A DNA stretch of 64,000 nucleotides, taken from positions 1,019,466 through 1,083,465 of the forward strand of contig JAJAGP010000018.1 in NCBI GenBank assembly GCA_025084515.1, in the 5' to 3' direction. Of this stretch, positions 1 to 12,100 are shown in pieces (the stretch's first letter is position 1; each line of letters opens with the position of its first letter). This DNA is from Ancistrus triradiatus (lineage: Eukaryota > Chordata > Actinopteri > Siluriformes > Loricariidae). The notes under the pieces were generated by a model. It made no database searches and had not been told where the DNA came from. It worked only from the letters and a program-made list of their open reading frames with translations. The position numbers were made by a program, and so were the translations under genes.

Positions 1-13
1 TAGGTCAACTCAC

Positions 14-158
14 CATCCAAGTCCTGGCAGCTGATCAGACGGGTGATGAAGTCCTTGAGCTGTGCGATGCCCTGCTGGATGGCAGGCTGCAGTGGAACCA
101 TCCATGGCTCCTTGGAGCAGCACACCAGTGTGTCCATGTTACCGATGGTCTGTACAGC
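14..158 (-). CDS. rasa4: rasa4 coding exon 15 (residues 508-555)
   Basis: Encodes AVQTIGNMDTLVCCSKEPWM and then LQPAIQQGIAQLKDFITRL, the last GAP helices. It ends with one base of a Gly codon before GTGAGT at 13-8. The next exon lies outside the window. Confidence 0.95.
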
Positions 159-3100
159 CTGGGTATTCATTAAAAATCTGTTAGCTATACAGTTGAAAAA
201 TATGTTTTCTATTGTAACCTACAAACACATATGATCACATTTCCCTATACGGGATTTCACAGATGTCACAGTTATGACTTAAACTGCAGTAGAATTCATA
301 GTATGAAGGTTGCCGCATACCTTAGCCAAGAGCAGTAGAGTTCGACTGGTCCGAGCGTCTGCGTGTTTCTCTCTCAGGTGGAAGAGCTTGGGCGACATGA
401 TGGCAGGAGAAACAAAGCGCAGGCACAGGAAGCTGGTCACAGCAATGAACTTCACTTTCTGTCAGGGATACAAGTCGGGAGAACAAACCATGAGCTGGGA
501 ATCAACTTACAGGATCAAGATCAAAACAATTTATAGGGTATTTAGAAGGTGCTACCTTACCCTGTACTCTGGCTGTGGGAAGCGTGCTTGCACTCGCTGG
601 TAGAGCTGCTGAAAGGCTTGGCAGAGCAGCAGGGGGCAGTAGGAGGACGACTGCAGGATGGCGGTCATCAGCTCCGAAAGGTACGACTGGAGCAAGCTGG
701 AGCTCTGCTGGATCACCTCAGCTTCTGTCTGCACACGATGCAGTCCTGCACACCTGCAGGCACAAATTCCAACATCAGGCTCAACTTTTTTATATGAACT
801 TGCTGATGGAGGAAGGTGGGTGCACATGGGGTGGAACTGCCACATCGGGCAAGTCGTTATTCACTGTCAAAATATGATATTAAGACAAAGTATGTAAAGA
901 GAGTGCTCGGAGACCCACACCTGGACTTTGTTTGTTGTATATTAGTCTTATTTAACGTCACATCAACGTCCTGAGGTCGGAATCGAACCACGGACCTCAG
1001 AACTGGGAGGAAACTGCTCTAACTACATGCACCACCAGGACATAAGGTGGGGAGCCACCTGGATTTGACAACACTCAAAGGACCAGGGACCGGATCCACA
1101 AAAGTGTCTTCATAAATGTTTGTTTTTTTCTTTACTTCATTCTTAAGGAAAAAATAACACTTTTCTTAAAACAATCCTACGAACAAGTGGAACGTTACGT
1201 TCTTAATTGTTTTCTTAACCTTACAACCTCTTGGGCTGTGAGGGTTGACCAGGGAAGCACTGAAATTGACCAGACTTTCCGCTGTCACCCTACAATTATC
1301 AAATTTTCCAAGAAGGATTTTTTCCGGGTTGGCTATTTCTTCCAGCATCACTTCTACATCTAGTTTGCTAAAAATGTTTTGAACGCTTGGTTTGACGTTT
1401 TCCCTCTGATGGGACTAAACAAGTTTTTTCTTAAGAAAGCAACTGAAACCTCACCTCACCCGAGGTGAGATACGAACCAGGGTGTTACAGCACTGCAGAC
1501 CAGCGCTCTAATCCTGACCCACTGGTTATCCTTCTCACCGGGCATCGGCGCTCCTCAGGGGGAGGGCTGATTTGGTGAGCAATGGGGTAGCATATTTGAC
1601 CGCTGCAACCCCTCTTATCATGTTCCAAAGCCATGAGTTGAACTTTGCCTGCAGGCTGCATTTGGCCGTCAGGACACATTTTGTGCATGCCTTTCTCGAA
1701 GGTCAAAACAATACAAACATGATTTTTTTTTCATTCATTCGAGTAACCGAGCCAAACACCAATCCAAAGTCAAGACATTTGTCCTTTACAGTCATCTAAC
1801 GAGAGTCACGGCTGCTCTTGAATCGTGACTGCACAGTGGATTTGTCACCGGAGCTAAATGAGCCAGGCTTTGCACAGAGGGTTACTCACACAGAGCACAC
1901 GGAGAGTGGAGAGCCCCTTCAAGCCTGCACTCCAGCTGAAGTGAGCCAGGTGCGGCTCTTCACAAGGCATTAGGTGCACCAGCCAAAATCAAGAGGGCAA
2001 ATGGGGTTGTTTTGCTTTGCATGTTTGCTGAGAGTTTTGAGAGAGAGAAAGAGACAAGGGTCGAGTTTCCCAAAACATGGCGTCATTTTGAACACTGCCA
2101 CTAGGGGTTGCATGAGACCGAAGGCAAGTTAATACAAAGAGATCCATAATGGGGAAGCTCCACCAACCCAAGCCCAGTTTTTCCAAAGTAGCCAAGCCTG
2201 TCTGAAAAACTCTTGAGCCATGTTAGACACTTAGATCCCAAAAATGCTTGGGCTGCCATATTCTCATTATTCCATATATCACTGGCCTTACCCTGCTTCT
2301 TTGAGTTCCACCTTGTTGGGATCCAGTTCGACGTATTTCTTCTCCTCAAAGATGCGATTAATGATGGGACCGAGAAGCCTGTGGAGATACTGCATCCCAG
2401 TCACCTAGCGGCGCAGGATAAAAAAAAAGGTTCAGCTCATCTCAGATAATTAGTTCAGCCTTTATTCTTGACTGTATTGCATTTAATTGGCAGCACTTTG
2501 CAGAAAAACACAAAGCCTCTCCTGAGGGGAGAGCCTGAGGGCAAGATTTTTCTTAAGTGTATTTAATTTCATTTTTAAGAAAAAGTTCATGAAAAATTGC
2601 TATTTCTTCAAATAAATTCTTAAGAATTATTTTATTGTATTAACTCTTTTCTTAAGAACAATTCTAAGAACAAGTGCTATTTTTGAAAACGTGATGTTTT
2701 TAAATGTTTTCTTAGCTTTGCAAAAACAGTTTATGAAAAATAGTGATTCTTCAAAGAACTTCTTAAGAATTATCTTATTTTTAAAACTCTTTTCTTAGAA
2801 AAAATCTAAGAACAAGAGTTATTCTTGAAAACATGATGTTCTTAAATGCTTTTTTAACCTTATGAAAGCCTTTCCTGGAGATCCCAAGTGCAGGATTTTT
2901 CTTAAATTTGTTTTTAAATTTAATTGTAAGAAAATGTTTAAGAAAAATCGCTATTCTTCAAATAACTTCTTAAGAATTATCTTTTTTTTTCAATCTTTTC
3001 TTAAGAAAAATTCCGAGAGCTATTCTTGAAAACATGATGTTCTCTTAACTTTACAAAAGCCTCTCTTGGAGATCCTGTATCCAGGATTTTTCTTAAATGT

Positions 3101-6100
3101 GTTTTTAACTTCATTCTTAAGAAAAAAATTGCTATTCTTCAAATAACGTCTAAAGAATTGTCTTATTTTTCATTAACTCTTTTCTTAAGAACAAGTGCTA
3201 TTCTTGAAAACGTGACATTCTTAAGTGTTCTTAACCTTACAAAAACCAGTCCTGGAGATCCTGAGTTCAGGTAATCAAAGAGGAATGGGAGGAACCCGGA
3301 GTACGTTAGCACTCGTTTTAATTTGGTCTTCTCACTGGTGCACAGTCCCAAGGCTTGACTTCCACCTAACATAATCTGAGCCTCATGAATAACGTGACTC
3401 ACCATATTAGAAATGCTGACTTGCCGCTGGCAATACTGGCAAACTAATAAAACATCCACATTTCGTATGCAGGTCTACGAGACACGACACTTGGCAAGTA
3501 CGCCACTTACCTTCAGGAAGGACTCCATGGATTTGGAAGCTAATGAGTTGCTCCTGAATAAAGTGTTGGGTTCAGCTGAGGAAACAAAGGAAGAAGAAGA
3601 GGGTTTACGCCCAGGTAATTTCCATAAATGAGATAAATCAGAGCAGTTCGTTCACTCACTTGTTTTTTCCAGCTCCAGCTTGAAGAGCGCATCCAAAAAC
3701 TCCTTTACAAGCCCCTGGCCGAGGAAAAGCTTAACCAGGTTGGTTGCTACTTCTTGTCTGTTCTCGGAGGTGGTGGTCTCATCGATTAACATGAGAAGAT
3801 CAGGCCAGTTTCCCTGTGATATGGGGACATGTTTTAAGAAAGAAATGGATGCAACAACAAAGAGTCAAGGAAAGCCAAAATGGAACCCAGAATCATAGAA
3901 ACCGACTGGCCACAAAATGACTGCCCTTTTACAGGCCAGGCTGGTCCAGAATTGGGATGCAGTGAGGTCTTTTGTCTTTCGTTTTCAAAGGGCATATCAA
4001 AGTCCACCTTGTGGTGACTTGAGGATGTGGTGGACCCTTCATGATTGCATTGCTTGACCCCATTTGTGTTGCCCAAACAAAGTGAGTCTACTCAGTCATG
4101 AGTTGGTTTTATATAGTTTTCCGTAGCTCCAAGTTCTGTCTAAGGCTTCCTTGAGGTCCTGTTTTGGTCCCCAGATCCCATTCTAGGTTTTCGTGGTCTG
4201 CCCATTGTTCGAGTTCCTCAAGTCCATTGACCAGGTGTGACAACATGAACCACTAAATTTTGCAGAAAGGTCATAGAACTTGTTAATAATATATGAGGTC
4301 CAAATGTCTGAGGACAACAGTAATATCTGTGAAATGTAAAAAATTAGATTTTTTTTGTGAGAGCCAGTAAGAGCCAGCTGCAGAAAACAGCAGTTCGGGA
4401 GGATCTGGGTTTGAACCTCAGACTTGGCTGGTAAATATTGAATCGTGCATCTACGGGTATGGATTGGTGCCCCATCCATGGCACTTTGGTCTGGACCTAG
4501 TAAATTCTCGGGTAAGCTCCGGACCCTGGCCATGACATTAACTAATTCATTCATTCACTTTCTTATCCACTTAATCCTTTATAGGGTTGCAGTAGAACCG
4601 GTGCATACCCGGCAGCACAGGGTGCAAGGCAGGAACAACCCTAGACAGGGCGCTAACCAAACATAGGGAACATACACTCACACCCTCATACACTGGGGGC
4701 AATTTAGAGACACCAATTAACCTAACATGCATGTCTTTGGTCTGTGGGGAGAAACCGGATTACCCAGAGTAAACCCACGAGGACACAGGGAGGACATGCA
4801 AATGCACAGAGAAAGGACCCAGACCCAGACCCATCCACTAGGGACTGAACCCAGGACCCAGAATACAGCTACCCACAGAGCCACCGTGCCACCCCTGACC
4901 ATAACATGTGGGTTAATGTTAGGTGTACTGTCACATTGTTTAACCTCAGCAATGCACAGCCATTGGAAAGCCACTGGTCTTTGTGTGTGTGTGTGTGTGT
5001 GTGGTGGCTGAAGCAAGGTGATGAAAATTTGTTTGGTCTGTGAGGCGGGCCAGACTAAATCAAATTACACTAACAATAACAACGTCAAACCAAAATAAGC
5101 TCCTTTAGTTCAACAGTTGTGCTATTAATAACCCAAATAAGCTGTGACATCCTGTGTATGTCATCAGAGGTCATTACCCAAAATTAGAGTTAAAATTAGA
5201 GCTAAAATTAGAAGCCGAGTCGTTGACGCACACTCACGTTGAGGTGAGTCCCCACGGACTGTCTGAGTAATTCAGTGAGAGGCTGGTAATGGTTGGATGG
5301 CAGGACCGTCTCGTCCCTGAGACGAAGCTGCAGCCGCAACGAGCCCAGAGTTCCTCTAAAAAAAAAGACAAAAAGGAGAGAAAGAGAAAGAGAGATGGAC
5401 AGCAGGGTGAATAATCATCACAACGCCCAGAGATACTTAACCTTCCATCTGAGCCACGAAAAAAAAGGCAAGAGAACAAATCAACTGCTCCTGTTTAAAA
5501 AAAGAAGGAGTGAGGGGGAAAACAAAATAAACTCTGACTCACTTCACTTAAATCGTTCCAGGAAACACGGGCCAGGAGTACAGACAAACAATAATAAAGA
5601 AAATGACTCCATTACAGTGAATAAAACGCTCCATAAAAGATACAGAACGGCAGCGCGTGGGCAGATGTGGTTTATAAAGTGGGTTTCAAGACATAAAGTG
5701 AAAATTGAGGGGAAAATCAATATCATGTTCTGCAGGCAAATGCAGCTGAAGGATGGAGGTTGAAGAGACGGTTTAAATGACTTGTGTTGTTGATTTGTCT
5801 AAATGAAAAGTGGTGAACACGCTCGAGGGAACACGCTTTAATAACAAGCTTTATTAGCGTCTAACATGCTAGCCCACCAACGCGGATAATAGGGTTCGAG
5901 TTCTAGATGGATTGGGCATGACTGGCAGATTTGGCATCCCATACTATTGCTTGCACCCTAAGCCCCTCGGGGATTGGCCCTGGACCCTTGTGACCTTGAT
6001 AAAAAAAAAACTGGGGTTAACAAAGTGGGGTTAACCCCATCTTCAGGCTGCATTATGTTAGCATTATATGGATGGTTAAAAAGGAAAAAAAAGAAAGAGT

Positions 6101-9100
6101 ACTCTCACAACGAATGTATGCAATGTACAAAGTAGGAAGTGGAGAAACAAGAGAGTTAGGGTGTATTCAAACGCTTCTTTATCCCACCAATTCAATCTTA
6201 CGAATTACTCAGGTAGTCCCAAATTCATGACGGGGTATGTTCTGATAAATCCATCGTAAGTTAAATTTATTGTAAACCAACATATACTGAATATATCATA
6301 GTGTGTCAGACATGCTTAATACACGACCGCGACCACGGCATTTCCTCACTACATTTCCCAGCGCTCATCACACCTGCCACGTGACTCCCCACATCATGCA
6401 CTGCTTAGGACAGGAGTATCGTATTGCATAGCGTACCTTTAACACGCTTGAAACGCTTACGTTAAACAACAGTTGGGCGAAATCATTAACATAAAGCTTA
6501 TTTTATTGAAAGTGTTTAATATCTCATGTAATTTGGTTGAATAATGTATTGAAAGGGAAAAACAAAAATGATTATTGTTGCGACCACGCCTTTTCCTCAC
6601 TACATTTCCCAGCGCTCTTCACTCCCGAACCACATTACTCCCTAGGACTTACTCATCAGAGTGCCTGGGAAAATTCGAAATGCAAAATCCAGAGTGCTGT
6701 TTGTGCTCAGTGTGTATTTATGCTTATTATCAGATTCCCATCATAAAGTGGAAACATCATAAGACGGGCCATCGTAAAATGGGGAGTACCTGCAATCGGA
6801 AATAAAAATCTGTCTTATAGACATCTAATTCATGTCTGAATGACAGATAACTAGTATGAATGAATGCTTATGACACCTGCTGACAGACATGAGAATCACA
6901 GTCTTGAAAGGCATAAAACAACACGGTAACATTTTACTTCCTTTTTTTGTTTTCATTTTTGGTATTTCAAGATTTATAAAAGATACAAAGATAAGAATGA
7001 CGGTATTGTACATTATAGTCCTCTACTAAATGTTTTCATAGTGTATTTTAATTCATATTGTGCTTTAAAATAAAACACTATGAACAAAGTATCTAAACTA
7101 CTATGTGACTATGGTAATGTCTGGTCTTCCTCCATTTCGGTCAGTGTCCTGTTTCGCAGAACACAATTCGTATGTTAACCTGTATATGGTTTGATTATAT
7201 CCTTAGTTTATCTGTTCATCTGTGACAGGGCTCTGGAGCCTGTCTCCAATGAACACAGGGTGTAGGTGTGTCCAGACCTGTCCTGAGACCATGCAGCTGA
7301 GGTCAGCACTTTGAACTCAAACATCCAGCTGTGGGAAGTTTATTTAAAAGAATCCTTCATGCAAATTAGATCAAATTCCCTGCACCTGCCCGACAGGGCA
7401 TATAAGGCTGAACTGTACTACTGTATATAGCATTTTAAGTGGAGAAATAACTGAAAACAAGTTATACTATTATAAACATATTAATATGTTTAAAACAGTG
7501 GATTACAATCACATGAAACCGATTAGATATGGTTACTTACAAATAATTGGAAATGTTTGTTATAGAGTATATTGATATACTAATTTAACAACAGATTGGC
7601 TAATTAAGGACAAAAGATGCCACTCAACAAAAATGACTACAATATTACTAAATCGTTTATGTTCAGCATTTAAATCCGCAATAGGTAACAGTAACCTGGA
7701 TTGTTATGCCAACACATGACAGCACAGACACGTCCCAGCAATAAATGCCACGCACCGATGGGTAGTGAACGAAACACGAGTGCCTCCTGTGCCATTTCAT
7801 GACTTGAGATGCAATCTGCTATAACAATGGGGCCCATTAGATAAACATTGCAATTATTCTGCTCCCCTGAAGTGCCTGGCCACATCCAATTTAGTCCAAA
7901 CAGTCCCAAAATGTCATCGTTTTTTTCCCCCTGTGCCTAGTCACGACACACACATAAACACAAAACCCACCGATCACTTACACTCCATGATCTCAGTGCC
8001 AAAGGGGGGCTATCACTTACAGGAGAGTGAGAGTGTGTGAAGACAAGTGTATGTCAACAACACCATCAGTCACCAGCAAATATCCAATCAGGAAAAGCAA
8101 ATGAGGCCAAATAAATAACGCCAGCTTGAGTCGGTCAGAGAAAAACATACTTTAGCAGGCGGGCATGAGAACGCGGAAAGATTACAGGGTTTGTCTAACT
8201 GACATGCTAAGAATTACATCACTAGGACAGACTTAGAGGGGTAATATAACTAAAATGGATGAACTACAAACTACATCGCTGCGGTTTGCCATACAAGGTG
8301 GAAAAAAAAAAATCTAGGGTTTGGTTTAACATCCAAACCCTGTGCTGAAAGCAGATTTTCCAGAGTGAAAGGGCATAGTAGGAAAATGACATAAGCTGGA
8401 AACATCACAAATTGAAACACTGCGAACATTACTAAAAAATAAAAACGCATAGGCAAAAGTATGCATCCCTAGAGAAGAACTAGAGAATTTGGTAAATCCA
8501 ATCCATTGGTAACAATGAACACAGACATAAACCGTCCATAAACAGGCAGTCCATAAAGAGTCACTGAGCTTTTCGTACTGGCAACATCACTGACTGATTA
8601 TAGTTTCCATGTCGTATCATGTCCCGCGTACACTATATAGCCAAAAGTTTGTGAACACCCGCAAAATTACATCCGAAACTTGGGTATTATTATGGAGTTC
8701 AACAGCTATAACAGCCTTTGCTCTTTCCACTAGATTTTGGAACATGGCTGTGAGGTCGGCTTCTGATGTTAGACAATGTTAGGGCCATGGCTCACTTTTG
8801 TCTGATGGAGTTGAGGTCAAGATTCTGTTGAAGCCAGTCAAGTTCTCAATCAAAGTTGGCAGGACTATGGACTTTGTTTAAGGACAAAAGGGTTACAAAT
8901 CGATGAACATCCTTGAATAGCGGAAACCTGTAAATGTGTCACACTGAGAGTCACTGGGGTATCAGTATATCCCATTCTACTGCCACTGTTTGTTTATGCA
9001 GCATCCAGAAAAGTACAAAGTTTTAGTGAAATAGCAGAGCTCACTAATTAGGGGTGTCACAAACTTTTGTCTATACCCTGTATCTCTAAGGACAGTTATA

Positions 9101-12100
9101 ACAATAAGGAGCTCAGATGTAAGGCCACATAAGGAACCACTGAGTGCTGAAGTATACAGTTTCAGGTTACAACACTCAGGACTGCACCAGCACTGTTTAT
9201 GGGAAACTTTATGGCTTATGGTTTCCATGGCTAACCCCTCCCCCGCCAAAAAAATCACAATACTTAGCGCTGCTGTTGGACTGTGGAGGAGTGGAACCGC
9301 ATAATCTGAGGTTATAAATCACACTTCATCTGTCAGTCTGATGGATTAATATGGGTTTACCAGATCCCAACAGAACATTACATACCGAGCTCCTGAGTGG
9401 CAAATGCAACATTAGAAGAGAAGCAACAACAGAGTAATGGCTTGGAGCTGCGTCTGATGGTTTGGGCTGGACCCTAGTTCCAACGTAATCCTATAGCACG
9501 CAATTATGTGTGAGGGAATCAGTTTTGTGAGGGCTTTCAGATTTGGGGTAACAGTTTGGAGAAGCTTGTTTTCGGTTTCAGCAGCTCACAAAGCAAAGCA
9601 AAGATCAGGAAGAAATGACTTGCTGAGTTTGGTGTGAAAGATCTTGACCAGGCAGTTTATAGTCCAACATCTCGTTAAAAGCTTTCCCAAAATGGAGGAC
9701 CTGCAAGAACAATTTTCTGAAGAGAGACATATCTAAGGACTTGGGTTCGAACCGTAGGCTAGATTTACAAAGCGAAAGGTCTAGTGCTATGGTTATGGAG
9801 CCCAGCACTGGACTGGTCGTCCATCCTGGAAGCACCTTCATGGGGTCAAAACCAGAACAAACTTTTTGACTTTCTCAAATTTGACAGTTGTAGGTTTCAA
9901 GTGTCTAGAAACTTTTAGGTGTTTATATTGCTTCCTTACTAGTCAGACTTGAAGGGTATTAAGACTACGGATCACACATTTAGTAAAAGTACTGTTTTAC
10001 CAGCTGTTGACTGACAATGGTAGCCAATTTTAAGCATAACTCAAAAAATAACACAAAAAAAATCCCCTTTTTTTTCCCCATTTTTTCATCGGCATAGTGT
10101 ACACGGCAAGAAGTGTACTGTACCATCGGCTAAACCATATCTTCAGTCGACACCTTGCAACTTGTTTTTTTTTTCCCCATTGACCTGGTGGCTTATTTTT
10201 CTTGTGGGATCTGGCAACCCTGGAATTAAATGCAGCATGGAATTATGAACACTTTGTGGAGGTTCTGAAACGGTTATTGCCTGAGTCGTGTAAACCAGAA
10301 GCTTTAATATTATCTGATTACCCAAGTGCATGTAAATTGTTTATTGGATTACAGACAAAATCTGATTTTCTGCAGTTATCAGAGTGCAGGTAAACGCCCT
10401 CAGTATTTAATGTTTGACGCTTATTCTCAGACTTTGGGACGGTGAGACAGTGAGATCTAACTCCTCACCACATGGTCATGAGGGACAAGGACGTAGTCTC
10501 ACTTTCTGTTTACTTTCCAGTTTACTTTCATTACTAAACTAGGAAGGAATCCCTGGTTCGTGTCTTAAGTGACCATGCCCCTATTGTATGCCTTTCCAGG
10601 GACCTTCCACTACTCTATTCGTTAGGTTCCACTAGATTTATGGTAGCGCAAGCAGACCAGGAGTGCTCCCGCATGACACCAAACAATAACCCATTGTGTA
10701 AAGCTGACAGTGGCACTTAATTCCTTCTGTACTCCAAAAATCAGCTGAACACATGACACTCGGTCCGTACAGTAAGAGAATGCATGAATCACTGAACAGA
10801 CGGCCAGAATGATTATATGAACCTCTGTCACAAACCCACAACATGTCCACAAAATCCTCTTCTCCTAATCCCCTACTCACTCAGTCGCGTACACACACAT
10901 GCGCGCAAACACACAGTGACAGTACTGCTACGCCCGCTTGGGTCTGAGTTTTTACATAAGCCCTGCATCGCTCTTCCTCCTGTCCATGTCTGATTTATAA
11001 TCCTCCTTCCATACCTACGTGGTGGAAGGAAACAGAGATACAGAGAACGAAAACAGCTCAGGGTTTAGCCGGGAAAGGATTAGGGCTTCCTGTCAGCATG
11101 TAAACAAGACACGCAGAAGTTTCAGAAACTAGCAGCACGCCAAGTCTGTACACACCTGATAAAAACGCTGTTTTCTTTCCAGCTTGGCCCGCTTGTGCTT
11201 CTACCGGCCCAGCAAATTTGACACAGCGCAAGCCCCTGGTGAGAACACGTAGACGAACAGAGAGCTGACCTGAGACACCGCTAACGGGGAGTCGACCATT
11301 GGCCAATTGAGATCCTAGAACTCAGACTGAGACATGAACTGGAATCTCCTGCCCAGTTTAACGGAGAGATGAACCAATAACTCCTGCTTGGTGGAACAGA
11401 GGCAGGATACAAACCTGCATACAGACGAGGTGAGGTTTGACTACCAGACTGGTACATCTGGTTCATGTCTATGGTCCACTGGGCAAGAGGTCCAGGTTCA
11501 TGTCTGTGTCTAGGTTACAGCTCCCAGCCAGAATGGTTCTAGTTGCGGATTGAATCCACTTTCATGAAAGCCGAATCCGTATCTGTGGAGTCCCGGGTCA
11601 GGGTTGAGTTCATTTCTGTATCTGTGTTCTGCCTCGCCAGGGGTTTCCACCTTTCGAGTTTCAGATTGACTCCCGGGGTTCAAGTAGTTAGAACGGAGAT
11701 CCATGGCCCCCCACCCCCCCGACCAGTGTTGTGCGTGAACAAGTTCAAAAGAACGCGTTCACTGAACACGCTAATTTTTTCGTGAACGTTGAACTGAACG
11801 CAACACATTTTTTAATAAAGAACTTGAACGTGAATTAGTTCACATTATGTGTCATGAACGGCAGACATCACTGTAAATGAACGTTGGAATTTGTTTTCCA
11901 TTGAAAACTGAGTGACATCTGTTTTCTCTTTTGAAACGCAACGAGAGAAAGTTCCTCCCTCCTGTATTCTCGCTGGTGCCGCTTAAATCATGTATCACAC
12001 CAGACAGAAATGGTTTTGACATTGTGCGCGCAATGCATTGCGGGCCAACGTAGTGTCCGGCTTGGACTAGTTAACATACTGGCTAGTTAATAACATACTG

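Noticed and set aside
2094..2115. Possible CTCF site CCACTAGGGGTTGC
   Set aside because: The essential GGC after the AG core is missing, so the match is weak.
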